Both the position numbers and the translations under genes were made by a program. A model generated the notes under the pieces. That model had not been told where the DNA came from. It did no database searches and saw only the letters and a program-made list of their open reading frames with translations. Positions 13,861 to 27,239 of a stretch of 64,000 nucleotides of DNA are shown one piece after another. Numbering within the stretch: position 1 is the first letter of the stretch; each line of letters begins with the position of its first letter. Source of the DNA: Pampus argenteus (taxonomy: Eukaryota; Chordata; Actinopteri; Scombriformes; Stromateidae); the NCBI GenBank assembly GCA_036937835.1, contig CM072879.1:19622001-19686000 (forward strand), written 5' to 3'.

Positions 13861-16027
13861 GCAGTCTTGTTGTGGCTGTGAGGTTGCCGGGCAGGATTAT
13901 GCTAAATGCTACGACAAACAATTCTGCATAAACTAATAAACATTATATAACACAAGTTATTTTTTACTTGAGAATATGTTATGTTTCTATTAACTGCTGC
14001 ATACGTTATAACCAAATAATCTTGTTACACTTCCAGTGTTGCTTAACACGTTATTAGAAATATTACATAACTAATATTTGACATTGAATTTAGTCTGTGT
14101 CAGTGTCTATCAGTGTTGTGAATCTCTCTTCTCAGATTTGATGTTAGTTGTCCACATTTCATTTTGTAGAAATAAAATAAAATAAAATAAAAATTATAAA
14201 TAAAAAGAACTACTATGAAACGTACTTCAGAGACAGAAAGAGACGGCAGCAGAGCAGCGATCTCACAACACCCAAGAAGCAGCGGCGAGTCAGAAAAAGA
14301 ACTTTTATGGGAGTCTTGTCTGTAATTATCTCAGCGTTTTGGATCCCTTTGGACTCGCTGCCTCCCTCCCGACAGTCTGCCATCTCTCTCTCTGCTTTGA
14401 CTCGTCTCGTTCGACGAGTGCAAACACAGCCGGTGAGAGTCTAGCACCCATTTTAAAACATCTGTGAGTCATGAGAGAAATGGCCGACATCATACGTGTT
14501 GTCAGATACGTGTTGATGTTTTTAGGCCGCTGTCCTCCGTTTAGTTTTCATCGTTCCTGTTTCTGAACATAATGGGGAACGGAAGCTGTTTAATGAAGTG
14601 GTTAAATTTAAAGTTACGTCTTCTTCAAATATCTTTCAGTCACAAACACACTTCTTCATTAAAGAATCAATAAAGCATTTATCTAAAACCTCGTCATAAA
14701 AACTGAATCTGACTCATTCTTGGTTCTTGTGACAACTAAAACACACCTTACCTTCCCCATCAGAATTAACATGACCCCAGGACATCACAGCTCATTTAAC
14801 ATAAGACTGTCAGGTAGAAGCAAGTTTCTGCTGTCTGGTTGGGACCAAACGCCCGGCGAGATCTGAGAAGAATAAAATCCTCATTTACAGGATTCAGGCT
14901 GTAATTGCTTCGGATGTGATAAGGTGATAACATGAAATGAGGAGAGAGCTCAGGTTCTGCTGCAAATGTGCTTTTTCATGAGAAGAAAAATCTCAACAGG
15001 CTGCAGCGAAAAACAGGATTACAAGCAGACAAAATACACGAGGTGAGGCTGAAGAGGACATTCAGAAGGAAGAAATTAAAGGATTTCTATCTGTTTCAGA
15101 GCAGAAGCAGTGATTTAAGGGTCGAGTCCCATCTGCACCAAAACACAGAGACAAACATTCTCTATTAGAGCTGAAAACAAAGATGTTTATTGACTTCTTT
15201 CCAGACAGACACAACACAATAGCATCACTAACAACACCCACATAAACAAGAACATTTCAGCTTCACAAAAAGGTACAATTAGAGTCATTAATCAAAGTCA
15301 GAACTTCCGCTGGAGCTATTCACCTGAGAAGAAGACGTCTTACCTGCTCGTTTCCCGTTTTTTCCTTGTAATGACTGATTGTTCTCAGCATGTGGTGCCT
15401 ACAATCACGTTCAGAATTATAATAGACTTGTTTACCACACACTTGTTGTTGTTTTTTTAATTTCCTGGCTGCTGAAAGGCTCCTGTTTGAATTTTCTTTT
15501 TCACACCATTTCATTTCCTTTTCTCTACACTTTCTCAGGAATGAGGCTTGATGATAATCGCGGTGTGAGTGCAGGAAATATTACACCGGCAGGCCTTCTT
15601 CCTTCTTCAAACATGTGGTGAAACGGTGGCGTTTCCGCTAACAGGGCAGGCAGAACGGGAGGAACTGATTTGCAGCATTGAATGGATGATGCGTCCTACC
15701 AGCAGTGATTGCAACCATTTAAAACCAAACTCTGAGGCCTCTTCAGCTTCCATGTTTTTTCTTGTTCTTTCCTTCTTCTTCTTCTCTTGGTTAAAATCCC
15801 AGTTTGGGAAAGGTCAGGGGACCGAGAATGACGGCTTCAGTGGTTGGAGATTTTTTTTTTCTTCTTCACAAAAGAGCTGAGATGAGAGCAGAGAAGTCTA
15901 CATCGGTGTTATCTCCTGTTCCCAGTTACTCCCCTTTTAAAAAACTGCTCGTGTTATACGGTCTTGACTCCAGACGACCAGAGACTCCTTTCTTTCTGCT
16001 TCCTGTGTCCCTGCCGAAGGATCTTAC

Positions 16028-16111
16028 CTTCTGAGATCTCGTTTTCCTCGGCGACGCCACCGTCCGGTCTCGTTTGTGACTGAACCATCTGACCGACGGC
16101 TGATCGCTGAG
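16028..16111 (-). CDS. col14a1: col14a1 exon 5: linker between FN3-1 and the first VWA domain
   Basis: 84 nt, acceptor CTTCCAG, donor G|GTAAGA, phase 1 at both ends. It encodes AQRSAVGQMVQSQTRP, then DGGVAEENEISE. The position corresponds to the charged linker before the first VWA domain in human collagen XIV. Linker sequence is poorly conserved, so the call rests on splice sites, phase and order. An alternative acceptor five bases downstream would break the frame relationship and is less likely. Confidence 0.72.
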
Positions 16112-19100
16112 CTGGAAGAAACAACACATTCCTCATATATGTTATCAATCCATGTTGTATGTCCATACAACATGCTAGACCTGTAAACCCCACATCTAAA
16201 GTAGCCAGAAGTCTTTGTGGAGCCACTCGTACCTTCATGTTTGGCCTGAAGAGGTTTGCTCTGCTGAGCTCCGCGGATTGCAAAGATCTTAAAGTTGTAT
16301 TCTTGAGAGGGGTCAAAAGGCTCAATGGTGAGCTTTGCTTCCTGTTTGGATATCTGAACCTCGGTCTGCTTTCCACCTGTTCAAGAGAAAAAAGAACAAA
16401 CACTCAGCAGCTGAAGTCTGACGGTTTAAAAGCAGGAACGTCTGTAATTCATTTAATTATTCATTTAGCGATTTTACACATAAAGATATGTTTACAGACG
16501 TCGGTGGCTTTTATAAATCTGAGGTTATGGAGTTAGAAAGAAGTGAGGCTAGCAGCTCCAGCCTACATTAGCCACTACTGAGGTGTCAGTGGTCGAGGTG
16601 CATTGTGGGTAATGTAGGTGGCAGGTTTTGACCAGGTGTTTGAACTGTATAATTACAGAATAATCACTCTCTCTATTATCAGAATTTGATCCAGTAACGT
16701 TTGAATTGTTTCATTCAGTCGGCTCGGCCGGGTGGAGTTTAGGATGAGCAGAAACATGACAGACTTTTTCCTTCATGCACCACTGAGCAGCCTCCCTGGG
16801 AACGAATGGGACGCCATCTTTAAACGCTGCATCCACTTCTCCTTCATACATCCATGAGTTTGACAAGTATGTGTGGAATAAAAAATAATAACTGAATATC
16901 TCTGGTTCCACCGTCTGTTATAGGACAGCAATCTTTTAATGGGGAAACATGCCAACACAGTTTGAACAGCTCACTACTACAGAGAATACACCGAAGTACT
17001 GAACTGATATTAGATTTAAAGGCTAAAACTTGTAGGTCCTTCACTAGTTCTTTGATACTTCGGTTAATTAAAGTGTGTGAGCAAATTGGTGCTCGATATG
17101 ATTATCAAACCACCAGATCAAACTTTATACACCTCTCTGCAGTTTAAATTGCTTCAAACTATTCCCAAATATGTGAAAACATCTTCAGCCGCGTTTAGTC
17201 GTGACGTGATGACTCAAAGTCAGAACCTGGCGAAGCCCTCTGGCAGCTTCATTCACGCCTGAGGCTCATCATATGAACCGTCACAGGTATCAATCAAGAA
17301 TATGAACACTAATGTAATAAAGAGTAGAAATAAAAATAAAATATATGAATTCTGCACAGTAATCCTGCCAAATAATATGCTTGACGGTGGTAGAAGCAGA
17401 CTGAAGATTTGGCAGCAGTCAGCAGTTTACAGGCTGAGGGAAGCGTAGGTTTTTATTTCCTGGCTTTGAAACAGCGTCTGTCATGTCCGCAGATATTGAC
17501 TGAGAAGTCCAAGATGATCAGAGGAGCACGTGTTGATTCGTTCAGGCGGTTTGTGATGAAAGAAAAGTGCTTTTCCCTTTATTTTCTTTTTTTATTAAAG
17601 TAAATTTAATTCTTCCATCTGCTCTTTTAGTTTTGCTGCTGGTATCAATAAATCTCCTCAAAGTGTCAGTAAACGTTTGATAATCCAAAATCTGATCATC
17701 ACCATTCGGTCCAACAAAACACGTGACAGCAGAAAAACATGCAGGTCTGAACGTGGATTTTTTTTTACACGTGTGTATATTTTTACAAATATGTTCTGCT
17801 AAATGGTTCCTATCATGATCATTTCTGTCTGTTTAAACTGAGAGAATGAGTCACGTCTCGACTTCAACCAGGAAAATAAAAGCTCAATGAAACCATCCAG
17901 CAGAGCGTTAGAAAAACCCCCTGCTGCTAAAGAAAATGAACTGAGCCTCGCTGCTTTTCCACCTTTACTGCCGTCTCTCTGATACCAGCGGCCGACAGCG
18001 AGGAGGCCCAGAAGGCAGCCAGTCCTCTCCACACACACACCTCCTTTCTTTCAAAACTAAGCACTACCCAAAGGCAACATGTTGCACAGCGAGCTGTGTG
18101 GGCATGTCTCTGAAATGAGGCCATCGTGCTGCAGTTAAATGTCAAGCTTATTTGAAAATCTGTAACATTACACAAAAGGTCTTTTATCACACGCAAGGTT
18201 AAAATGAAAAGCAGCTTCTGTGTCCTCCTTGTGTTTCCATGTTATCAGTCACACGGTAGAAAATATATCAGTTGAATGAATGAAACCACATCAACATGTT
18301 TCGTTTGTTCTCCACCTCCACCCTTCATCCTGCCCTTCAGTGTCTTCGTCTTTTTATACTTATATTGTCCATCCACCCGACTGTCCCTCGCGGCGCCGGT
18401 GCTCAGTGCATCTTATCTAACAGACGGCCGAGCTCCACCAGAAGCTACAGGTTTACTGGCTGACAACAACACGACTTCACCTTCAAACGTCAGGTCACGG
18501 ATGGATTAAGAGTTTCCAGCAGTGTACGAATAAATAAATCAAATAAATGTTTCAGGCCGGTGTCTCTAGTAAAATGTCAAGTCAATAACAGATGCAGGAA
18601 ATTCATTGTAACTCTGTTCAAGACTAGAAATGACTTTAACACACTTTCATGTTTCACTTCCACCAGAATATTAGAGACATCTGTCAATCCAGACAACATG
18701 CAGATATAGATATAAATAAGTAAAACACGTTAATTTCCCTCCTTAAAAACCCTCAAGATGTTTCCTCCTGTACTGAAAAGTCTCTGTATGTGCAACCGTT
18801 AGCATGCATGAAGACAAGCACACGTATGTTTGTGCACAAGGAGAGATGTGATTGAAGCACCAAAATGCATCAAACACCAGAGGACAAGAGGAAATCGGTA
18901 AATTAAATGTTTTTTGAGATAGAAATTCAACATTATTTTTATGCCTACAGTTACACTCAACGTGTTGGCTATGAGATCTTTCTCTTTCTACATTATCCGT
19001 CCTTCCTGTCTGGGTTTTTAAATGCAGTTTCCTTCTTGATTTAAATGAAGCAATAATGAAATTTAACTACATCTCCACTAACGCCCTGAAGGACCCATTC

Positions 19101-20006
19101 TGGACCTCAAACCTTACATTGGGAACCTTGTTCAACGGTTATATAACTCAAACTAAATAGAGTAGTAGAAGAAGTAGAAGACTTGTTGACTGTAATAATG
19201 TCCCTCTGCACTGCTAAACAAAAAAGAAAGAACAGAGAGCAACCAACAGGAAACAAACGGACTGAGTGGGCAGCAGTTCACACTGATTTCAAACATTTCA
19301 TCATAACAATAAAACTATGAAAAATGCTCACAACCGCCTTCCAATTTCCACCACAGGTTATTTTGTCTGAGTGCAATAAAAACTCGGCCATGCTATGACG
19401 AGCCAAGATGTTGGAAGAATTAAAAAAACAACTGACGGTTATCTTCTCTTCCTTAAAAACAAAAACAAATACACGTTGTGGCTTACATGACATGTAACAT
19501 GACATGCTGCATATGCATCATTGCTGTCCATCAGTCACTGGTTTATGTTGAACATATATCTATATATATCAGACTTGATGCATCATCTTCTGTATCTCTG
19601 CTCTGAGTTGGTATAACTGCATATTCACAGCTTTGGCCTTTACGATAAACTCCATCTGGAAATGCTGCCGTCACATTATCTTGCTCATATTTCTCGGATC
19701 CTGTTGTGTTGTGATTATTATAAACTTCCTGCTTAAATAAAGGCTAAATAACCTTAAAACGTGAAGTAAAGTTGTGTTTACTTCTACACAACACAACAGC
19801 TACCCTGATATCACATGATGCACTTTATAAACTCATCACACTATAATAAAAATTAAAGCTTATATCTTTGCATCATATCCAGAAACAGTAAAAACATGTG
19901 TAATGTTTTCACTCACTTGGCCACAGTTTTACTCATTATTATAATCACAGGCTGATAAACAGGGACATATTTACTCAACCTTATAACTATGATTACAGTC
20001 AATCTA

Positions 20007-20052
<46 letters not shown>

Positions 20053-23000
20053 CATTTCTTTGGAGTGTAAATGCAATAAAACATGCTGAGCCTCGCCAGC
20101 ATCGGGGAAAACAAACGTAGATAAATGTCTCCTCAATAAACCCAAATCAGCCACGTTTCTTCTTTCTCCGCAGAGAAAATTATGAACCAACACGCAGGTG
20201 AAAATCACATAAAGAGGATTTGCTGTCCCTCGGGGGAAGACGTTCAACTACTGGGCTCCTTGTTGCATAACTAGAATTTTTGTCCCTGCAGCTAAAGACA
20301 AACAGCATAAGGTGGTTTGTAAAGGGACAGTTAGTGAATTAACCTGCACTCTGTTCACTCGTTTCACTACAAATCCCTTTGTGTTGTCTGAGGACAACAT
20401 TGGTACAACTCTGCAGTACGAGCACAGACAGAGGTTCTTCTTCATTGACCTCTGAAACATCCTGCTGAAGAGCCCCTGAGCAAGGCAGCAGTCAACCAAT
20501 CCATCACAGGTGTGGTACAACTCGGCTTCCAGGTGTGAATGTGGGCAGGCAGGACAGAAGATGAATGAATCAAGTTCAAACTAGAAGATTTTCTGTAAAG
20601 AGCAAAGCTCCACTGACACAATTCAATCCTCCAACTGAAAGCTGAAGCCTCAAATCAAACAGTTTCTGTTGCAGATTCTTTCTTTTTGTCCTCTGCAGCA
20701 GTCTGCAGTTTATTTGACAAACACCTCCTTTACATTTGAAAAAGTTGGAAACGATGATTTAAGTGAAGAAAAATCCAGTTTGAAGGAGCTCCAGGTAAAC
20801 GTCTCACATCTATGTGTGCAACTAAAGAATATCTTTAAAAGTTTTAATCAAGTTTAATCAACACAAGATATTCAGACCGACACACGAACGTTTCAAATCA
20901 AACATAACCCTCCATCAACAAACAGGCGGCGTGTGAAAGGAACAGGTCACCATTTTTATGACCTCCACTTCCAGCCAGGTGAGTCTCACCTGGGTTTGTG
21001 GTGTAAATGACCTTGTAGCTTTCAAACTCTCCTTTGGGCTCCTTCCACGACACCTGCAGCTTGGTGGGACTCAGGACTTTGGCACGAAATCTTCGTGGTG
21101 ATGAAACTGAACAGAAACACAACAAAATGAACAGCTTGACAACATAAATGTAACATTTGAAATATGTTGTAAATATATGAATGAAAATATCTGTCATGCA
21201 AAGTCCAAACCGCCAATCTTAATATTAGAAAACCCATTTTTTTTCCATAATTGATGTGTATTAGTGAATAACGTCCGTAACACTGGATAGAGTTCAACTT
21301 TGTTCAGTCAGTGGTTGATAATAAAAAGCTTTCATTTGGATTAAAGGATAAGTTCACAGTTTTTCAAGTCAACAGTCAAGAGTTTCTCTTGCTGTAATGA
21401 TTCCTCGTGTTCATACCGACCATGAGAAGATCCTTCATGATGCACTAATGTAAATCCATACTTATAATATATACGAGGCCAGTGGATTTTGTGGATCATT
21501 TACACTAAAAGCACATTGGGAGGTGATCTTCAAACGTCAGCATGAACAGGACGAATTATTATAGCAAGAACAACATGTTTCAATGTGACTATTGCTTTAA
21601 GACGTGAACCTGTCCTTTAATCGTATATCATTTCCAGCAGGTACGAGTCGTCTTTTCAGCTCCACGTGGATGACATTGCATCTAATGTTGTGCTGAAAAG
21701 TGACATAAATGTCTGTTTACCGCCGACTCGTCACGTACAGCATCAGAAGCTGCTCTGCTTTTTGTTTCACGTACACGCAGCTGTTCATCTGCCGAGCGCA
21801 ACAACACAACTGTGACTGAGTTAAGTTAGATTGAACTCCCTCCAGAGTTACGGCGGCGTAGAGGCGGCCGCTCCATCTGTGTTTTTAACACTTCAGACAG
21901 GAAAATAATAAAAGGAGGAAATCTGTATCTCATCCAAGCGGACGGATACACATCGGAGAGATTAGCTTGCACAGATGTCACATTAAAAAGCAAAGTTACA
22001 TTCTCCTCCTCTTCCTCGTGTATTGACGAGCCCTCCAGACGACAGGGCTTCTTCTCGGCCTGATTAGTTGTTGGCTTCCTCCCACTTTTCTCTGTCTAGC
22101 TGTCTCTTAAAATGGTTTTCTCAAGCTTACACTCACTCTCCGTCTCCTCTTCTCCTTCCTATCTGATCCCTCCCTGTCCTAATCTCATTTTCTTTTCATT
22201 CTGCATCTCTTCGCTTTGAAATTGTCTTCAGGGGCGAGAGGATGACGAGAAAAAGGAGTGAATGTGACTTCCTTTTAACTGCAAGAAGAGAAAGAACAAA
22301 GGGCACCAAAGGGAAAAGGCACTGGAATAGCATGTGTGTACTATTCCTCTCCTGTCCTCAGCAGGAGTGTTTTCAGATGTACTGTACAACACAGAGTGAC
22401 TGTAAAATATCCAAATCCACTTTACAACGGCCTTGACCTGTGAATAACGCTCAGTGTTAGTGCACCTTATTTTGTACAAGAGTGTGATCACATTTCACAG
22501 CTTTAAAACACTGGAATAAGGCCATTGTAAAGCACTGCAACGCCAAAAACCACATGTCCAGGGTCAACAAGCGCATCACCCCATCATTTTCCCACCGTCA
22601 AGAGACAAACCCCAGATAATAAAAACCGATCTCGTCACATTCACCAAACTAATTTAGTTAACTATAAAAAAAAGTCTTAAAATTAAAGAAAAGCCAGCGG
22701 GTGGAAAATCTAATATGAAACCCACAAACTCGTTCCTGTGTTTGCATCCTCATTATGAGGTGAGCCATCTGCTGCTTTAAATACCTACACTGTGATTGAC
22801 GCCTGGTAGAGCGCAATAAACAAGAAGCTTAAAGGGATGGTTCACCCAAAACTAAATCAAAAGAAAATGCACCTTTTTTTTATTGCTGTGTGCTTGTTGG
22901 GACAGAACGCACACATGCTAACGACATAATGCATCAATGTTTGAACATTATTATAGTTTTTTAATGCGCCACCCAAAGTAAACAGACAATTTAATTTAAA

Positions 23001-25779
23001 ACGATAAATATTGGAAGAGGAAGTGGCTGTTTTTTGTTTAGCTTTTCTGAGCTGTGCATCTGTTTCCACAATGCAGGATTTAGTGAAGCCGATAAGACCT
23101 TTCACCAAACACCTCGGCAGCGTTTGGGTGAACCGCCTCTCTGCGCACGTCATTATCTGGAGAAAACTACTCATGTAGGTATGCAAAGAAACTTCAGCAC
23201 AGGAAGGATAATCCTGATTCCAACGGAGAGAATGTGAAGCCAGTGCATTCATCAGCAGGCATATATATTTATATACAAACACACATAAGGAATACTGTAC
23301 CAATTATCTCACCAACCTGGGGATGAGAGTGAGGGTGGGGATTTCAGCTCGGGGTTTAGCTCTGTGTCTCGGAAACAAAGGACTTTCTCTCGTCTGGAGA
23401 GCGCTGCTCAAATCCTGATTGATTCGAGAAGCAGATTTCGCGCCTTTCTGTTTGTAGTGTAGTTGAAATGTGTTGATTTTGTGTGTTTGTGTGTGAACCA
23501 GTGTGATGTTCTTGTGTGTGTGTAGAATATGTCTGTTTGCCGGCTACTGGAAGCAAGTTTAATCTGTATGCACATAAAAATCTCTGTGCACCGAACTCAA
23601 TGTAGCTTTGCTGTTTTTTTTATTTTTTGTCTCACGCCTTCTTTACAGCACGCACACACACACACACACACATACACACACACGCACGCACAGATCTTCT
23701 CCGTGAGATCGTATTCTCATGCAGAGACAAGTTTTGGATGCCTGGTGGAGACAAAAGGCCTCGCCTTGCAGAGATAGAAACTTAAATCTCATCTATTTTT
23801 AATGGAGAATCTTGTACAAACAGCCGAGCCGACTGTAGCTGAAGGTTGGAGACGTCTCCGTCACACCCGCACAAAGTGTGAGGACATTTTTAAACCGTTT
23901 CAGATGTTATCAGCCCGTTAAATGGCAGTCATCAGTCGCTATCACTCCCATTATAATGCTTCAGACGGGGCCAACTGCACCTACCAGTAGGTGCATAATA
24001 GGACAGTAATACAGTAATAATACATGTCGTTACAAAATAAATGTGTTTTATGTTGTGACAACGCTGTGGTTAAGATCCAGTTAGCTTTGTGTGACGGTAA
24101 AAATCTCAGCTGTAATATAACAATATAATATAATATAATATACTATAATAAAATATAATATAATATAACTCTCTAACCACCACCCAACATGCCTCCGCTA
24201 GCTAAGACAGTCAGCTCATCTGAACTACTCGCTCGATGGCGCCTCCAGCTTACTTCTCGGTGATCGACCATGTGAACAGGTGATAACGACCTTCTGAACC
24301 TACCAGTAGGTGTATGGGACTCCTTCTAACTCATATCTGAGGCGAATAACCACTGATAGAGCCCATTCAATCGAGTGATAACATCTGAAGCGGGTGTATT
24401 ATTAGGTGAAGGGATGCTGCTGAGCTTTGAAAGCAGCTATGAAGGACGACGGGACGTTCAAACTGGTCTTTTACAAAATAACTTAAGACTCGTGCTGACA
24501 TTGCCGAGAGCAGATTGTCTTAAAGACGCTACACGGAGCATCAGTAACTACACTGCTGTCACACTGCTGGATGTTTTATAGTGAGCTGCGTTACGCCATG
24601 AAACAATTACAGCGTCCAGAGCGTCTGGTGACACTGAGGATGAGGAGTCACTCATTGAAAATACCCAACATGTTCAATCAGGAGATGCAGTTATCCTTAT
24701 TAATCTCCACCTCTGTCTCTACAGCGTCTGCTATGAAATCGGTGTGACCTAGAAAAGGAACCACTGACATCTGACCATATTCCCCTCTTCTCCCATTTTA
24801 CCTGCAGGCACAAAAACCTGCAGAAACTTCTTTCATTATTTCTGCATGAAAGGAAACCACCAAAAGGTTGAGCTTAGCGGGACTCAGTGACAGGTGTTTA
24901 AAAGTAATTACTAAACACCAGACCTTACTTTTCTCATTGGCACAAACAAACTTAGTGAAATGTCTTGTTGGAAAAGGCTTTTTATTTGCTGTGAAATGTC
25001 TGACTCCTCTGAAACTAACAACATGCCACAGAGTTGAAGAAGCTCTCCAAGCTGTCTTTAACTCCTCAGCTCGTCCTGGGTCATCGCCGTAGCCAAGGCG
25101 AGTTCACCAGGGCCTCTTCACTGAGGAATGCTGCGGTTGCCTTCCTGTTTACACACACGCTGTCCAAACTGCTCTTAGTGTGACAGAGTTATTCTGTTGT
25201 TATCCAGACGGGCCACATTAAAAAGGTGCTTTCAGATAAGATGACTGATGTGACTGAACTGCCTGCAGTCACATCAGTTAAAAAAACTCACCACCCAGTA
25301 ATCATATATTACCCATGGCGTTCACCCACGTCACACACAAACTGTGTTTACATACGACTAAAACTGCAACAGTAACAAATATGTTAATTAACATATTTAG
25401 CAGATTTTATTTGATTTTTATTATGATATTGAAGGAATGAGTGAAATATTTAGAGACAGTGTAATTGTTGTTTTCTCCCAGCGAAATATCTGAACTTCTA
25501 GTAGAAGCTACAGCAATATATTATTATTATTATTATTATTATTATGTTTGTGTTGAGGCGTTGGCAGCACAGAGAAACCTCCATGGTAACGTGACGCTTG
25601 TTTATTAATATTTCAGTGAAACCAGCACCTTCTACCAACCTTCACACAGTGCTTAACGTCCGACTTCAGAGCCAGATATCAACGTAGCGTCTAATTTTGT
25701 TTACCAATGCAACGTAATTTGGAAAAACATTTGTCTATTAAAAAGGTAGCCTGTGGACTTATTTATCATTTATAACTTT

Positions 25780-25810
<31 letters not shown>

Positions 25811-27206
25811 AGCTTTGTGCTTATATCACCATGTCAACCAGCTTTGGGTTTTACCCCACAGTGCCGAGCAGGTTTCACCCTGTTTCAGGTTCAACACTGT
25901 CAACACCTTTTAAAAGTTGGCTGATGCTGAATGTGTTTAGGTGCAGCATAAACACATAAAACATCAATCTTTTGTACTCCTTATTTTAGCCATTGTGCAA
26001 GATTGAAAACAGATACTAACATGTAGCCTAAACTTAGATCCATGGTCAGCTCTGTAAAAAGGGAGCGCAGTAATGATGATGATGATATTGAGGAGACTCG
26101 TCTTTCTGTTGACGAGGTAATAAGTGAAGTTATATGTTAATTAAGGAATAAGTTAATGGGGTAAGACATGACTTCAGCACATGGAAAATAGAAGAAGACA
26201 CGATTATATGAAGAGCAGTAAAACTCACATCTTCAACCTGGAGTCATTAAAACAACAACTCCCCCAAATAAATAAATTCACAAGACGCGTGTGGATTAAT
26301 TACAGCTGACAGTAAAACAAGTTTCCTCAGTATGAATTTTTGTATCATGACGTTTCCCTTTGAGACACACACAAACATCAACGCTGACACACAGTGAACT
26401 CATAATTCAACCTGATGAATAATAAAGTGGGTTCAAAGGCCAGAAATCCATTTAAATATTTAATATTAATGTGAAAGCAGAACGATTTCCAACAAGCGCT
26501 TCATTCTTCAGATGAGGAGATGACTGTGGCTCTTCATAGCCTCATTTAGTAGAATATACACCAATATAAAAACACTATATAAGCACATTATTTTACTGAC
26601 ATATTGTCAGTAAAATAATGAAAATGGCCATGTGACTGAGGAACATTAATGGATTATTGGATTATTTATACTGATGCATCCTGTGTAAGCAGCATGTTAC
26701 TGTAGTAGCTGCGTTAAGGACTGGACCCCGACCAAAGGCTCAACAGATAAAAATTGACTTTTCGTTGTTTTTTGTGATGCCTTGTTGAGGGAACAGCTGG
26801 CATAAACATGAAAATCTCAGTTCAAAAATAACTAGGAACAAAACAGTAAACAGTACAACATTTTCCTCTGAAACGTAGTCGAGTCAAAGTATAAAGTAGC
26901 AAGAAAAGTAGAAGCAACCGGTATTTGTGTTCATCATCATCATCAGCTCAGTGGCTTTAACAACAAACAGGGTGGCATTAGCTAGCCCAGTTTCTATCTC
27001 TACCTCTATAATGGGAAGACCTAAAGGACACCAGGGTTAGCACTACTGGCCATATTTCACCCTGCGCGGCCGTGTGCTGAGCCCCCTGTTGGCCATGTTG
27101 ATCCTGCTATAGGAGGGTACTTACCTTGGCCCTGCGCTGGCTGAGGAAACACAGAGACGAGAACGAAGCCGAGCAGGCAGAGGCTCAGTCTGAGAGAGAA
27201 CTGCAT
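16028..27206 (-). CDS. col14a1: Collagen XIV alpha-1 chain, N-terminal part (partial gene)
   Basis: Fibril-associated (FACIT) collagen of the extracellular matrix that decorates collagen I fibrils. Four coding exons are visible: 27206-27125, 21106-20990, 16376-16233 and 16111-16028. All are joined in phase 1. They encode a start and signal peptide (about 26 residues, ending PAQG), then a complete fibronectin III domain (sheet strands around LQVSWKEP, YKVIYTTNPG, LTIEPFDPSQEYNFKIFAIR), then a Gln/Glu-rich linker. Human COL14A1 has the same order: short signal peptide, one FN3, linker, then VWA. The FN3 domain is split by one intron at the same Gly-Gly-Lys position. The rest of the gene (VWA, further FN3, laminin G-like and triple-helix regions) is not in the window. 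The neighbouring deptor-like gene and enpp2 support col14a1 over col12a1. The teleost a/b copy cannot be assigned from this sequence. Confidence 0.88.
16233..16376 (-). CDS. col14a1: col14a1 exon 4: second half of fibronectin III domain 1
   Basis: 144 nt between acceptor TTGAACAG and donor G|GTACGA. It encodes GKQTEVQISKQEAKL, then TIEPFDPSQEYNFKIFAIRG and AQQSKPLQAKHE. The L-x-P-x-x-Y-x-F-x-I-x-A pattern is the classic FN3 E-F strand signature. The correct frame is not the longest open frame in this region. Confidence 0.9.
20009..20049. repeat. (AT)n microsatellite
   Basis: Uninterrupted AT run of about 41 bases in a col14a1 intron. Confidence 0.95.
20455..20560 (+). repeat. Fragment of a SINE-like repeat ('gagcaaggc' family)
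   Basis: Contains 'cccctgagcaaggcagc' and then 'ccaggtgtgaatgtggg'. It shares these two landmarks, in the same order and orientation, with the longer copy near 34440-34700. Ends are uncertain. Confidence 0.45.
20990..21106 (-). CDS. col14a1: col14a1 exon 3: first half of fibronectin III domain 1
   Basis: 117 nt between acceptor TTCTGTTCAG and donor G|GTGAGA. It encodes VSSPRRFRAKVLSP, then TKLQVSWKEPKGEFESYKVI and YTTNPG, the A to C' strands of an FN3 domain with the conserved Trp. It aligns with the start of the mature human COL14A1 chain. Confidence 0.9.
21340..21625 (+). repeat. Interspersed repeat, family A, copy 1
   Basis: Begins 'taaaggataagttcacag' and contains 'gctgtaatgattcctcgtg', 'ttcataccgaccatgagaag' and 'atccttcatgatgcacta'. 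The same blocks occur in copy 2 at 60885-60990. From memory this resembles a common non-coding repeat of acanthomorph fish. It is inserted in col14a1 intron 3, within 250 bases of exon 3. Confidence 0.65.
22828..22870 (+). repeat. Terminal fragment of a fish interspersed repeat
   Basis: The 'aaagggatggttcacccaaa' block is a motif I associate with ends of abundant fish repeats. Only the end is recognisable and the other boundary is not clear. Confidence 0.4.
24115..24172. repeat. TATAA-unit microsatellite
   Basis: Imperfect TATAA/TATAATA units over about 55 bases in a col14a1 intron. Confidence 0.85.
25519..25545. repeat. (ATT)n microsatellite
   Basis: Nine uninterrupted ATT units. Confidence 0.9.
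25779..25808. repeat. (TATC)n microsatellite
   Basis: Seven TATC tetranucleotide units. Confidence 0.9.
26586..26620. other. Perfect 16-bp inverted repeat with 3-base loop
   Basis: The 16 bases CATTATTTTACTGACA (26586-26601) are followed after TAT by their exact reverse complement (26605-26620). This forms an uninterrupted hairpin in the intron between col14a1 exons 2 and 3. No gene function is assigned. Confidence 0.9.
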
Positions 27207-27239
27207 CCTGATACTAGCAGACAGGAGGACACAACGCAC
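27125..27239 (-). CDS. col14a1: col14a1 exon 2: start codon and signal peptide
   Basis: The acceptor is a pyrimidine tract ending CCCCCTCAG just above 27239, and the ATG is at 27206-27204. Twenty-seven codons follow: MQFSLRLSLCLLGFVLVSVF, then PQPAQGQ. This is a basic N-region, a leucine/valine core and a likely cleavage site after AQG. The donor G|GTAAGT at 27125/27124 leaves phase 1. The 33 bases before the ATG are 5' UTR in this exon. Confidence 0.88.

Noticed and set aside
16159..16536. 125-codon plus-strand frame over the col14a1 FN3 exon
   Set aside because: Antisense shadow of a real minus-strand exon; the FN3 signature is in the other strand.
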